This document shows positions 32,775 to 46,028 of a stretch of DNA of 64,000 nucleotides, one piece after another (position 1 is the stretch's first letter; the number at the start of each line of letters is the position of its first letter). Position numbers and translations under genes: made by a program. The notes beneath the pieces were generated by a model. That model was not told the DNA's origin. It saw nothing but the letters and a program-made list of their open reading frames with translations, and made no database searches. Source of the DNA: Membranipora membranacea (taxonomy: Eukaryota; Bryozoa; Gymnolaemata; Cheilostomatida; Membraniporidae); contig OU612072.1 of assembly GCA_914767715.1 (NCBI GenBank), positions 2,606,001 through 2,670,000 of the forward strand, read 5' to 3'.

Positions 32775-35640
32775 TGTGTAAGAACCACCCACTTGCAAAA
32801 TTTGTATTTACAGGCGACTTCAATCATCTTCCCATAGAGGACATAATATGCTCTCAGCTTGGCATCAAATACCTCATAAATTTCAACACTAGAAAAGATG
32901 CCAAGCTTGACTTAGTACTCATCAATATAGCAGAGTATCAACCAGCGATACAACTAGCACCTGTTAGCAATAATGAGTATTGTTTTGTGTTCGTTAAGAG
33001 TAATCACGCCATCAAGCCACCTAAATTTATCAAAACAACTAAGAGGATTGTAAACAAACATGGGAAAACCCAAGTGTTACTCATCCTGGCCAAACAAATT
33101 TGGGATGCTGTTCTATCTGCCACAACAGTTCACTCTAAACTAGAAGCTCTCCACCAAATAATAGATGAAATCTTAGACCGCCATTGCCCTTTAAAAACTG
33201 AGAAACTAAGATCAGACCGCCCAGGCTGGATGACGAGTCGTCTTCGTGGTCTCATCCAACAAAGAGACAAAGCATTCAGAAAGAAAAACAATTCTACCTG
33301 GCGTAGCCTTAGATCAAAGGTACAAAAATCTGTCAGAGCGGCCAAACGAGATTATGTTCAAAAGAGACTGAACAACACCCAGAATACCAAATGGTGAGAT
33401 ACGCTAAATCCATTACCAAGCCCGGCCAACCCTCAGCATCAGCGGCTACGCCCATCATTGATGGCCTACCAATATCACCTGAGACATTCAGTGACCGCCT
33501 TAACTTGTATTATGCCAGTGTAGGTGGAGAGTTGACTGAATCACCAGAGACTAACCACTGCCATGCGGATGCTACACCTCTCGACCATCTCAGCCTGGGT
33601 GAAATAAAGCTCCTACTTAACAAACTAAACACCAGGAAATCAACATCAACAGAAGATTTTCTTACCTGGGTATCCGCCGAGGGCTCAGAAGATATCTGTG
33701 TACCCTTACAGGACATAATAAACACCGTGCTAACAACTTCAGAATTTCCATGTAAATGGAAACGTGCACAGATAAAACCTGTTCCTAAAATCTAAGTATA
33801 ATATAAGACTATCGTCCCATCTCCTTGCTGTTCCATCTTGGCAAGCTCTCAGAGGATGTAATAATAAAACGAAAAGTAAACTCTCAGAAATAGTAGACTC
33901 TTACCAATATGCGTACCAACCCAAGATTGGAACTGTGGACGCATTAATACAACTTCTTGATGACTTTAGTGAAAACCTGGACAAAGCAAATAGAAAATTT
34001 TTCCAACAAGCAGGGGTGGATTTCTCAAAAGCTTTTGACAGACTCCAGCCTAATCTGCTAGTCAATAAGATGAGAGGTCACTGTTTTAACGAGAACATCA
34101 CTGCTCTGGTTGCTGATTTCCTGCAAGACCGACTTCAGACTGTAAGACAGGGGTGCCCAACCTATGGCTTATGAGCCATCTCGGCTCATTTTGGCTTTTT
34201 GGGTGGCTCATTTTAACATTTGCAAATTTCACGCGCTTTTTGGCGCGAATTTCATGCATATAATTCATGCATGTACAATGTACATTAAATGTATGTATAG
34301 TGTATACAGGTTCATTGTACTGGGTGCCTGCATTGTATATATGTGTGTAGAGTTGTCTTCTTGCAGACTTGCCAACCTAAATTTTCCAAAATGCTTATAA
34401 AAATTTGCAAAATGCTTAAAATGCTTACAAAACTCCAGGGCGCCTCATATGACCAGAAATTGCCTCAAAAAAATGTTCACATAATCTCACACAATGACTA
34501 CGCTTTGGTATTTTTGCCAGCGCTTATACATGATGAATATGATACATATATATCACTGACTGTTTCCATGTTGTCTACACATGACGCAACGTGGTCAGCT
34601 CATTTGGTTTGATTGATTTTTTAAATGGCTCATGTGAGAGAGAAGGTTGGGCACCCCTGCTGTAAGATATGGCCTCGCCCAGTCATCAAGCTATATACCA
34701 TCAATGGTTGGAACACCTCAAGGCACTAAACTGGGCCCAATACTTTGGCTTATCTACTGTAATGATCTCAAAGTCCCTAATTTTTCTCATGTCAAATATG
34801 CTGACGACACATCTTTTTATACAGCTGTATCTGATGTAAGCAATTATAGCGCTATTTCACCGGCAATCGATGGCCACACAACGATGGTCTGAGGAAAATT
34901 CAATGTTGCTGAATGCTAGCAAAATTGTGATTATGATTGTATCACTATCTACCCATGCTAATTTTTCTCAGACAGTAAATGTAAATGAAAGTCTCCTACT
35001 ACCCCAACCTTATGTAAAATTTTTGGGAATTTATGTTGACCAAAAGCTCAGTTTTAACAAGCACATTGCTCACCTAGTCTCTAAATGTAACACCCGTCTT
35101 TTTCTCATGCGTATACTTAAATCAATCGGTCTCAATGAAACGGGTCCGAAGATTTTTATATAACTAATATTAGATCAATTATATGCTATGCCAGCGTTTT
35201 AAACCTTTCTCTCTGATGGAAGCAAGGCTAGACTTGAGAGTATACAGAGATCAGCCCTTAGGGTTATCCTCCCTGAATTTGATTATGAGGAGCGATGTAT
35301 AGCATTACAGTTACCTCAGCTAAATGATTTTATTTTTTCTCTCTGCTGTAAACATTTTAGTAACATTTTAGATGATGAATGCCACCCGTTACATCACAGA
35401 ATTGTTTTTAATCAAACCCCAAGGATCTCCTCTCGAAATGCTTACAGATTCAGACCAAAACGTTGCCGAACAAACAAACGACAGTCTAGCTTTTTCAACT
35501 ATTTTATGACTTTTTACAACAACAGCTTTATGTATAATACCTAAACTGAGAGCTATCACCAGCATACAATTTTTATCATCTCTGGCATGATAGTGTATGC
35601 TTCATAAAATACAATACAACATACAATACAATGGTAATAC
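32775..35640 (+). mobile_element. Plus-strand LINE inserted in another LINE
   Basis: A 5'-truncated non-LTR retrotransposon. It starts in the last part of the endonuclease (FTGDFNHLP). It continues through a linker to reverse-transcriptase motifs: DYRPISLL (about 33808), DFSKAFDRLQPNLL, GTPQGTKLGPILWLIYCNDL, KYADDTSFY and FLGIYVDQKLSFNKHI. The 3' end has an AATACA-rich tail near 35610-35635. Frames change at about 33391, 33795 and 34880, and a MITE interrupts the gene at 34148, so the copy is inactive. The motif set suits the CR1/L2/Jockey-type group, but I cannot place it more exactly. Confidence 0.88.
34148..34659. mobile_element. 512-bp hAT-type MITE with 8-bp TSD
   Basis: The termini are CAGGGGTGCCCAACC and its exact reverse complement GGTTGGGCACCCCTG, a typical hAT end. 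The flanking duplication CTGTAAGA is perfect at 34140-34147 and 34660-34667. The element splits the LINE reverse transcriptase between the DFLQDRLQ and GTPQGTKLGP segments, and the frame resumes directly on the far side. It encodes no transposase. Confidence 0.95.
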
Positions 35641-36110
35641 AGGTGTACTGTAAATGTACTACTTGCACCTTTTTTCCAAAAATCAGGGAGAGAGTTGGTA
35701 TCCAGGGCACAGTTAATAATGCTATGTAGTGGAATAACTATATCTTCTATGCCTTCCTTAGATACACATGTAGGGAAGTCTTCATTTGATGTAGCTCTTG
35801 AAGTATCTAGGTTTTTCATGAGGAATTTGACTTCCCTTAAACTTACATTGTCTAACTTGTAGGTGTTAGCGGTTACAAGTGCAGAGTTCGGGGTAGCTCG
35901 TATTCACCCGACTTCTACGTAGTAAGAGTTGAGATTTTCACAGAAAGTGTGATTAGATAGTTTGGTGTCGTCAATGAACACATGTGTTGATGATATGAGG
36001 GTGAGTGGGAGGGGTTTATCTCACCCTCGCTAGAAGAATGTATGCAGATTGCAAACTGCCTGATGATGTAGCTAGCCAATAGATTTTTTGATACCCTCTG
36101 AAACAAAATA
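35641..36110 (-). mobile_element. Minus-strand LINE, upstream part of RT
   Basis: The minus-strand frame reads NLDTSRATSNEDFPTCVS and LHSIINCALDTNSLPDFWKK. It is similar to the pre-RT segment of the plus-strand LINE (NTRKSTSTEDFLTWVSAEGS). It stops at the border with the plus-strand LINE and continues at 32774. Confidence 0.75.
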
Positions 36111-36129
36111 GTATCTGCGTAATAAGGCT

Positions 36130-37545
36130 TCTATTATACACTTTTTATTTGGCAGACATATTATTCTGGTCGGATGTTCACCATAACGAAAATAAGAAAT
36201 TACGGCAAAAGTTGGAGGGAAAAAGGAGGAAAAAGAAAGAAATATATAGATAAATATGAATAATGTTTCTCATTTGGTAGATCGCAAAGTTGAAAATTGA
36301 TGACATCAGCCAAATTAATTTCACATGAATATTTTCTTACTGTATGTCACAATGTAACTTTTAATTGCTAATTTTAAATGTTAATAAGGATTACCAGAGA
36401 CGGTTCACAACCCTGATCTACTTCTTTCAAACAGGATGTGCTGCTGGTTGGTGTGCTGAATCAAACTCTTTTTCTCAGCTTTCTGCCTTATAACTCATAA
36501 CTGTAACCATACATTTTTGACAGACTTGGGTCGGAACTGTGTTCGCGCATTTTAGGGATTGAGTAGTTACCTCAATGGTCAATGTTAAAAACCCATGGAG
36601 TATTTTGGCTCATCTCATATTAACCATCTGACAGGATTTGCTACCTCAAAAACCGTTGGGGATTTCAAACCTATTATCAATAACCTCCCACTCATATGAT
36701 GCATGCGTTTTGGTTATACACCCGTTTGCTGCAACAAATTACAACGCTAATTCTTTGACTACTCAGTCTGTCTTCTTTTCTTCTATGTAATTGACTTACG
36801 TTAACACCCAATCAACAGTTTAACAGGCCCTCAATTAAGGCAATAGAACAAAGTTTCTTCTTTTCTTTTTTCATCTTATTCATGCAATTTATGATACCAT
36901 GCTTTCATTATCCTACACACTATATAGTATGTAACACCCTACTGTGGGGAATTTCAGTCTTTGACTGTTATATATATTAAGCACTGAGGACACATTCTAT
37001 TCATACATTCTAATCATACAATCTATTCCTACACATGTTTTGTCTATTATAATAATCCTTTATTAATGCTACGACTGTAACTATTTTTAGCAAACTTACA
37101 CTCTTCCCTCTTACAACTTGACACTTCATGTTTGCTAGCGGACGAGACTAAACGCACTGATTATCTTTACTGATTTATACATTAAATCTTTGTAACTCTG
37201 TTAGTTTTAGTTAGATAGTTAGTACATAATAAAATCATAGTATAGTTGATAAACAACACATTTTTATGCCTGGCTGGTAGCCTTGTTTTAAACAGACTTT
37301 TCGACTGGCAGGTTGCCGTTAAGCCTTACGCGTTCATCAGAACAAGTTGGAGATCGGGAATAATTATGCCAAGCCCATGCTGGCTATCCTGACAAGATAG
37401 AATTTCCCGACACTACCACTTATATCTTTTTATTCAAGTCATTTTTTGTATCTCTGTTAATGTGTGTGAGGTCAACAAGTTATTTTTAATTTGCTTTAAT
37501 TATAAACTTTTAGAAAACCTCAATAAATAAATAAATAAATATTAA
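36130..37545 (+). mobile_element. Possible LINE 3' region with AATA tail
   Basis: The stretch ends AAACTTTTAGAAAACCTCAA followed by four or five AATA units (37506-37543). The same end, reversed, occurs at 56983-57030. Shared ends with a simple-repeat tail suggest two copies of a non-LTR element. I see no coding motif in the rest of the region, so its extent is uncertain. Confidence 0.4.
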
Positions 37546-37892
37546 TAATTGACCTATTGTTACTACTCAGTAGTCTTCTCTTGTGCAATCACTGCAAAAT
37601 AATGGTTTTCCCATAATGGGTTTCTAAAGAAGGAAATAGAGACACACCCACTTTGGAAGTTTCACTTTTCAATTTTTGCCCAGACACCACCACAAAGATT
37701 TATTTTCAACTTATTTTACCAGGGAATAAGGCAGAGATCAGCTCTGGCAAGTCAATTGGGTGGATGTTGACAAATCTTAGGTAGTTTTACCATTGGGTAG
37801 CTACCAGCCGTATGCTGCAGCATTTACTTCTTCTCCTATTTTCAAGACTAGTCATAAATAAAAAGATATTTAAAATGGAAACAGAGGGCAGG

Positions 37893-37979
37893 CCCCTGGG
37901 ACTTACTGTCTTTACTTCGCCAATGTCCACTATCATGTGGACATTGGCAAAGTAAAGACATGTAAGTCCCAGGGGCCCT
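37893..37979. repeat. Hairpin element
   Basis: Strong inverted repeat: CCCCTGGGACTTAC and TCTTTACTT-GCCAATGTCCAC on the left pair with their complements on the right around TATCAT. GGGCAGGCCC occurs directly on both sides. It is probably a short MITE. Confidence 0.7.
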
Positions 37980-38079
37980 AGGGCAGGCCCTGCCACACTC
38001 ACTTTATGTTTTATATTTATTATGAGCTTTTCCATGCTTATACTATGCCCCAAGTCTTTTTTCATTATTATAACTCATC

Positions 38080-38152
38080 ATAGATGCAGGTGAAGTTGCC
38101 CTGTCTTGACAAGCTTGCAAGACAAGACAGGGTAATTTTGACTAAGCATCTA
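38080..38152. repeat. Hairpin element
   Basis: Inverted repeat with ATAGATGC/GCATCTAT ends and an inner CCCTGTCTTG/CAAGACAGGG stem. It lies about 100 bp from the previous hairpin. Confidence 0.65.
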
Positions 38153-38339
38153 TATTAGGCTAGCTGTTTGCAAATTCCACATGCATCTATAGAGAGGCAC
38201 ATGCTGCGCTAAGAACCCGTTTGGGATCCCATTTGCCACCCACCAAATATCCACATGGTCTCCGGTGGTTGCCGTATCACACTCCGACAACCGCCAGAAT
38301 TTGACAGAGGCTAATGGGTTTGTAACAGATGATAATGAG

Positions 38340-39400
38340 TTGTAGACACTCATTGTCAGGGCCACAAACCCACCAGATGGGTTTGTAACAGCAAATATTA
38401 CTTCTCCATGCCCATCCGGATTGGGTTTATTAAATCAAGTATCCAGATGGTTCTTTGGCAACTTTTGCCAAAAAACTATCCGGATGGGTTCATGGCAACC
38501 TCACTTTTAGATTGATACAAAGTGAAATGGATGGCCTGTAAGAACTGCTGAGTGGTATTTGTCATAAGCGAATAGCCCCCATTCACAGAGATGTGTGACG
38601 GATGGCCATTTAACGGCGTCAGGACACTTTTTTAAAACAACAAGTACAACACATTTATGATATGCTGCTCACTTATGGGCCACACAGATTAGGGGAGATC
38701 GATCTTGTTTTGAAGCATTTTGAGATAAGAATTCTTGCACGGGCAGTCCCTCCTGATTTGCTGGTTGTGTGCCTTCCAGTCTCTTCTTATTCTAAGAAGG
38801 GCCTAAAAATATTGTATGTTCTATAGATATCATTGGTGTAAGAAGAGTTTCAGGTGGGATTGCTGACGAGCATGGAAATTTCTAGAGTATTAGAGGGGTA
38901 CTTTCTACACATTTGAGACCCCTACCCAGTGAAAAACCTATAGATGGCTTTTAGATTTGTGTGAAACACACCCAAAATAATTTGAGAGTTCATGCCATGT
39001 TTAAATATAAATGTCTTTTCTTATACTCAACAAAGTGTAACATTACTAGTGGTTTGTATCACAGGGTAAATGCAAATATTTCACGCTGCGGCAATAACAA
39101 TGACAGTCATGGGACGTTGTAAGGTGTAATCATTCAGCTGGTACAACCAGAGGCAATACTTAAACTTTATGACAGGTGCTGAATGCAGCGTTTTTGAAAT
39201 ATTATCTCAAAATGTCAGTACTGCTGACGACCTCACTGACTAAATCTTGTTGATGGAATTAATGACTTCTATGGTTACTAAGTCAAAGGTTATAAATACT
39301 TTGGACACTCAATAACTTAATTCACCTTTTTGAAAATACAATCAATATCAATCTTAGACTGTTCCTTCAACCCTACACATCTCTATTGTATCTCTTATAG
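38340..39400. other. Upstream flank of TRIM-like gene
   Basis: No gene recognised. Repeats of GATGGGTTTGTAACA and CATCCGGAtGGGTT occur at 38310-38500 and recur loosely near 46350. A pyrimidine-rich acceptor (tctcttatag) ends at 39400, 20 bases before the TRIM-like ATG, so a 5' non-coding exon probably lies in this interval. Confidence 0.45.
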
Positions 39401-39420
39401 AACAGATAAAGCTGACAGCG

Positions 39421-42400
39421 ATGGCGGCAGCAGATGACAGAACTGATGATGTCATGTCATGTGTTTACTGTTTAGAAGTAGAGCCTTACCTCTTAGACCC
39501 AAGAATGTTACCATGTGGTCATGTCTTCTGTAGACCTTGTCTGTTAAAGGATGCTACCACTAATCAGATCATACAATGTGCCAACTGCAGGTATAACACA
39601 GATCTCAAATCTCCATACGCCTAACTCCCATTCACACTCCCATTCACACTGCTCTTGTTGCAATTTATCGGTGAAGCGGAAAAATATCCCAAATTTCTAC
39701 ATTCATTTTTTATTATATCACTGTATGTACACTAAGTATGAGGTTGAAGCTGCACCAGTATGAGCACCAGGGAGTTTGGGACAGCTCCCTGCATATCGCT
39801 CTCTATACACTCTGCAATCAAGTCCGGAGTTGCCTTGTATTATTGTGTGAAGAGATAACTCCTGAAATCTGCTCACAAACGGCATTCAAGTAAATATTTC
39901 TATTACCAGAGAGGTTACAGATGTAACTTTTGATCAGCTGCCATCAGCAAGGTCAGGTGGAGGCCATAACTCATGTGATGTTTGTACGAAGAATGGAGTT
40001 CTTCTACAAGCTGCAACCGTTTTCTGTACTGTCTGCTGTCTTAAGTATTGTGCTACTCATGAGAAGGTAAGATTGGCATCTACAACTTCAAATCATTTGT
40101 TGATTCATCAAGTACTTAGTTTGTTTCTATCACATCTAGAATATCATAACTGGTTAACTGGCGACGCTTTGTCAGTACAGTATCTAATAATTGACATCAA
40201 TTTTAGACACATGACAGCCTTCACATCGTATCCCTGCATGAGAAGATTGATATAGAAGAATATAAGAAGAGAGGGAAGTATTACAAGAAGAGGAACTGCA
40301 TACAACATACTAAACACCAATATAGTCTGGGATGTGCAGACTGCAAACAGGTGTTCTGTGCTTTATGCGTTCCGGCTGCAATAAAAACTGGCAGCTGTTA
40401 TGAAACTGGTTAGCATTATAAACACTTATCTTGACACGTTATTGGTATCCATAATTTTGTTAGCCTCCGAGCAGTTTTTTTATTATCTTTTTATCTGTCA
40501 CACTGAGTACCACTCTACATTTTGTGGTATTTGTAGAAAAAGCTCCCTCGGGAATTGCAGAATAGTGCATTACATGGTACATCATCCATATCTGAACCTC
40601 TGTAGGTGCTGGACATAATTTAGTGTCACTAGAAGATCTGGCCACAGACCTTACAAAGGCCACTGCAGGACTACAAGAGAAAGCCCAGCAGAATTATGAG
40701 GAGTTATCCGCTATGTTAAAACAGATAACTATCGATGTTGGTAACTTTGATACAGAAACAGAGGAGACAATTGCTGAAATCAGAAAAGCCAGAGATGAGC
40801 AGGTTAGTGAATAGATAAGGTTCCCAGGATCCTATTTTTCACAAATCAGGGTAACGTGTCTGTGCAATGCCCGCCAAAATACAGGATATAATGTGTGTGG
40901 GGTTGAGTAGTAGTAGTAGTTATGTAATGAGTGCCATTTCATACCAGGTAAAAATAAAATTGGCACTCAAGACTGTCATAGACAGAATTCAGAATACAAA
41001 ATAAACTCATGCCAATACTTATACATCCATACTGTATAGTCTCTAACCATCATCCTCGCCCTGCACACATTCACCCTATCAGAGTATTTTATTTTCTATA
41101 AACATACAGCTCACAGCTATCAGAGACAAGTATACAGCAGTAGAAGCTGAATATAAAGCTATGAGAGATGATAATAAGAAGAAGATTACTCACTATATGG
41201 ATAAAGTAGCTTCAGACAAAGTTAATATCTTACATAAGAAGATGCTCAGATTTGATGCTGCTCTCAAAAACAGCCACCTGGTATGTAAATAATTTACTTT
41301 TATTTCCTGATATTGAATATTGAACTACGATATTGGGGATCACTCAGCACGGCTACAGTTAACAGAATGCTCTTCTCAGCAGATCACGTAATGATACTAG
41401 TTTAACTACATTGTCCTATAATACTTGTATTAAAATGGAGTTTTCCTCATTAACTATCCATTTTTTGTGTGTGACACCTCCAAAGTAGGTCTTCTTTTGT
41501 ACAATGAATCACTGTGTTCTCTGATTTTGTAGGTAGATCTGGTTTTAGAGCACAATGATTTGGAAAGGAAAGTGAGACAACTGGTAGATGAAGATTTCCC
41601 TTCACTAGTTTTGGACAATCAGAAGAAACTCGAAGCTGTCGGTAAGCTTGGGAGTCTTAAATCGAAAATCATCGAAAATGAAAAAAATAAAGTAACAACG
41701 CTGTAACCAAATCACTGATGGAAATTAAATTGCACCGACCGCCATGAACGGAAACATTATGTCTAGCTTGTAACAGCATTTAAGTTATGGCTAATGGTAG
41801 ATTATGCGCTCAAACTGTGACGGGATAGCTGGCAGTAGCATTTGATAACGAAATGTTACCACCAGCTATCCCCGAAATGTTTGAGCACGTAGACTAGGCT
41901 ATTGGCAAAGTATTCCTAATGATAGTAAACTTTATGATGCTTGGCAATGCACTTTGACATTTGTCTAAAAGATAATATTTCTTTTTAAACTTGAATTATA
42001 GTCTGCAAGTTTAGTGACATAACAGCAGACTACTGCAATGGTTGGCTCCTGACATAGAGGGCCATTTTAATCCCACTATTCAAATTCAAATGTTGCGTTA
42101 TATATAAGCACAAATTATTTAGTGCGATTAGCAATGCTAAATGAACAGTTTCTAACGAACAACATGATCATATCTGCATATCTTAATCAACATTCACCTC
42201 ACGAAAACTTACTATATTCTCACATTTGTAGATGAGAATCGACAGATCGAGAGAAAGCTTGTAAAAACAGACAAAATTCTGATTGGTGGATTACTGATCT
42301 CTGTTCGGGGTCCACCTACAAGCCTTCAGTTAATCCGAGAGGTTGAGCTGAGTAGTGACTGTATCACAGTGGCAGTTAATGGAGATGATGTTTACGTGGG

Positions 42401-43535
42401 GAATGTAAAAGGGGAAGTCATGAAAATTAATAAGCAGGGCAAAGTAAAGACTATTGCCAACGTTGGAAACTATATCGTTGGCTTATGTGTCTATAAGGGG
42501 AACTTGTATGTCTTGAACACTCATGGTAATGCCTCTGTGTACCAGTATGATCTAATCACCGACAAGCCGCTTAAATTCTGGCTTCATGGTGATTCCAGTG
42601 AAATGTGGGGTAGTAGAATGGTCATAATACAAGACCAGTTAGTACTAGCTGATGTTACTAACCATAGACTGACTCTATACAGTCTGACTGGTCAGCTGAT
42701 CAGGCATATAAACTGTCCTCACATCAGTAACAGTTGGGTCTGTGTAAGCTCCGCCCCTAATGACCCTGATGTCATCATTGTGTCTGATTATAATTCTTCT
42801 CAAGTATTCGCAGTAAAGCTATCTACAGGAGCTGTTGTCTGGAGTAATAGTGGCATCACTCATCCACAAGGCGTAGTAAGCTACGGAAGAGATCATGTAC
42901 TTGTTACTAATATGAGTACAACTACACAGATCTGGATGCTGGATGTGAATACAGGTAAAAGATTTACATAAGTTTTCCTTAAAACTTGATCATTAATGCC
43001 TAAATCTCCTAGTCTGTCATAGTCTGCGATTCTCATATGAGAGATTGGTATAAAAAGTACCCATACAGCATATATCGATCACCAAGCCATATCAATAAGT
43101 TGAACAGCATTCAAATTTCTTTTGCAAGAAGTGATACAATTCCCAGATATTATACATTGCAAACTCCCAAGGGCAACATGTGAAAACGCAATTTGTACAA
43201 GATCACCACTTGGACACTCACTCGACCACTGGACTTGCACCAACTACAGAAGGCCTGTGTACAAGATGATATTCATTGTTACAGAATATCAGCTGTGATG
43301 TAGAAACAAGATGGGTCTTGAAGTTGTGTACCTTATCATATTGTGGTATGAGCCGTAGGTGAGTTACTTAAACTTGAGTAAATTATTTCCATTAACAGGT
43401 GAATGTCTCGGAAAACTGGTAGATGGAAAATCAGTAACTAAAAACGCTGCTGTGTTTGGTATGGATATAGTTAACAACACGCTGATCCTTGGAAGAAAAG
43501 ACGACAGGAGAGTTTTGATTTACCGCCTTTCATGA
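39421..43535 (+). CDS. TRIM-like RING/B-box/beta-propeller protein, 8 exons
   Basis: Exons 39421-39590, 39910-40066, 40207-40408, 40606-40802, 41110-41280, 41533-41641, 42232-42954 and 43399-43535 are joined by GT-AG introns and close at 1866 bases (621 aa). A C3HC4 RING uses C14, C17, C32, H34, C37, C40, C53 and C56. B-box 1 uses C79, C82, C96, C99, C104 and H107. B-box 2 uses C140, H143, C152, C155, C160, C163 and probably H180. A coiled coil covers about 190-335. The rest has repeated YVG/LYVLN-type strands that fit an NHL-like propeller. RING proteins of this layout are E3 ubiquitin ligases, and the tail would bind substrate. I cannot assign an orthologue. The ATG follows an acceptor at 39400, so a 5' non-coding exon is likely. 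Vertebrate TRIM-NHL members also carry a filamin domain, which I do not see here. Confidence 0.92.
41807..41888. repeat. Hairpin element in TRIM-like intron
   Basis: Inverted repeat: GCTCAAACTGTGACGGGATA on the left pairs with its near complement ending GTTTGAGC on the right, with GGGATAGCTGG/CCAGCTATCCC as the core. It lies in the intron between exons 6 and 7. A half copy is at 27037-27092. Confidence 0.65.
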
Positions 43536-43539
43536 CAGA

Positions 43540-45080
43540 CTGAGGTGGAGGTGTTGACATTGTTTATGTCAAATCAACGGAACCAGGATAATATCCTTGT
43601 TCTCATTATTTTTCTACAATCAAATCATCGATATGAACTTACTAATTAGCAAAGGGTTGTCTCCAAGTGTGTGGCAGTTTCTGGGATTGTTTTGATGGAG
43701 GAAGTTTTTTTGTGTGTTAATTTAATTGCGTTTCATTTAATACGCAATTATTATATATACTTTTGTTAAAATAATATAAAATTATCCTAAAAACTGCCAA
43801 TGATGTAGCCACATCATTTCTGAGTGTTGAGACTTGTAGCAAGAGTTGTTTGTTCTTGAACAATGAGCAGATAAATCAACAAGGTCGGGGCATGAGGCTG
43901 CTTCATAGCAGATATGGAATTAGTCGTTAAAATTATGATGAATACACATCTCCAAGCTTCTATGGCACCACTGCCCGTGAGACGTTGAGAGGTCGCCCAC
44001 ATGTTATCTGATTTCAGGATGTCAGGCAGTTTGTTCCGCAGTTCCGCAGTGTTACCATTTGATATGGAACTATCAGTCGACCTGATCTTGTGGAGGGATT
44101 AGGCAAATTAAATCATATAATGTTAGTTGAGCGAGTTGACATGTTTAGAATGGTGGTTTATAGTATACACAAACAAAATGTGGTGTGTAAAAATTTGAAG
44201 TGGACTTTATAATTAATCCTCTATTTCAATAACAGTATATCATTGATTGGGATGCCACTTTGTAGCCTCATAGGCCACATCGGTTTTGGGACTTGGAGAG
44301 CTCATGAATCATGCTGGGCCGTTTTGGGCGTTTTCCGCCACATCTGATTGCAATAGCAAAATGCAGAGTCATATAAAACTATTTATCATCAACAAATATG
44401 TTTTACTTGGCAAGATGGTGATAAGGGGAAGTGGGGGTGGTGTATCGATCGATCAAGGCTATCATCAAATCACTAAAAGCAGGGATCCATAATCAGTTAA
44501 AGATAAAGATCTGGTTGAAAGAAATTTTAGGGGGGCCCAGTGACATCGCCCCAAAAATTAGTATAATAGCATGATTGTAAAATAGTGGGTGAGCATCAGA
44601 TTCACATCAGGTATGATATTGCTGGCATATGGAGGGATAAATAATAACATAATTTATTCTTAATTTATATAAATATCAGTTATCTACTATTATATTGTGT
44701 CCTCTTCACAAAATCTTGGTTTTCCCAGATATGTTTTATACATGAAGGCTTGATACGCCCATCTTTTGAAGTTTCACTTCTCTCATCTCTCATCTAATTA
44801 ATCTCACTCGGAGCGCTTTGGCTCCTTTATCGAGATGCAGTCGTGTATGAACAATTGTTTAAATTATCAGTAGCAAGGAAGAAAACCAGTTTGTCTACGA
44901 GATAAATAAGAACATAGTTAATTATGCTTTGATTCAAAGCTCAATATCTTGCTACTGCCAAGAGCAAAAAAATAAATAAATGAATAAATAAATAAATATA
45001 CACAGCACAGCTTCAGATGTTATGAAGCAGAGTCAGTGATAAGTGCTTATAATCAGTTAGGCAAAGCAGCTAGAATCATT
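43540..45080. other. Intergenic, no gene recognised
   Basis: Downstream flank of the TRIM-like gene. It has only short frames and a simple AATA/AATG repeat at 44967-44998. No canonical poly(A) signal was found near 43535. Confidence 0.5.
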
Positions 45081-45089
45081 AGAAAAGTT

Positions 45090-45600
45090 TATTGATGCGA
45101 TGTTTATGGGAATGTTTGGCAGTTGGTGTTGATATTGCCCTTAATAGCACCATGTCTGGTATTGTGAGACTCGGCAAAATAAAGGGAGAACCGATCTTGG
45201 TCTATAGCGGCACTACCAGAAAGCATACGAAAGTACATTTTTGGTCTGCATTAACACGTCTTTGTGCAAGGGTGTCCCAATTAAATTGTGTCATGAGCTC
45301 AGTAATATGGTCTCGTTTTCTTTTACAGTGTGTCCACCTGAAGGCCTTTCTATTTATACCTTCTATGATATTGATGTTTTTCAATTTAAATGGAGACCAC
45401 GTGTGGGTCGCAAATTCTAGTATAGGGCGACAGACTGTTTTATAAGCTATGGCTCTGGTTTTACTTTTAGCCTTTTTTAGACAGCGCATCAGCATGTGTA
45501 ATGATTTATAAGCTTTTGAGGAAATGTTTATTATATGTTGATTGAATGACAGTTTATTGTCAATCGTGACACCAAGGTATAGTTGACTTCACCTTTTGTA
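45090..45600 (-). mobile_element. LINE fragment, C-terminal RT region
   Basis: A minus-strand frame (45495-45202) encodes AYKTVCRPILEFATHTWSP and a following basic segment. This is the thumb-like region that follows the RT motifs in CR1/L2/Jockey-type elements. No other part of the element is present nearby. It lies between the TRIM-like gene and its 3' duplicate. Confidence 0.8.
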
Positions 45601-45848
45601 GTTTCACTTTTTCTTCTAAGACTGTAAGCAAGGAGAGGGAGTTCAATATAAGTATGGAATTAAATCTAAATTACTTCAACTAATTTGTCAATACATATGC
45701 AGGCTGTAGCCTGTCTTGACAAGCTATGTCCTTCAACACAGCTTACAAGCTTTATTGAGTGTTGGTTGGTCCAAAGAGTCAAAGACTCCCTGGTGGGTCT
45801 CAACAAAAAATATAGCAAGGGAGGAGCAGATCTATCAAAATCATGGAG

Positions 45849-45900
45849 GCAGGAGGTCAAAGCTCAAATATTTCCGAAATATTTGAGCTTAGACCTCCTG
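45849..45900. repeat. Near-perfect palindrome
   Basis: CAGGAGGTCAAAGCTCAAAT on the left pairs with ATTTGAGCTTAGACCTCCTG on the right across ATTTCCGAAAT, with only one or two mismatches. It can form a long stem with almost no loop. Confidence 0.8.
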
Positions 45901-46028
45901 TTGAGTCAACTTTACCTGTATTAAGATTGTGAATGAATAGCATTGGACTGAATAATCCTAGCCTGACTTAACAAGCTAAAATACTCCTTTAAACCTTAAT
46001 ATCTGCTGTGCTAAAAAATTTTTCTGTT

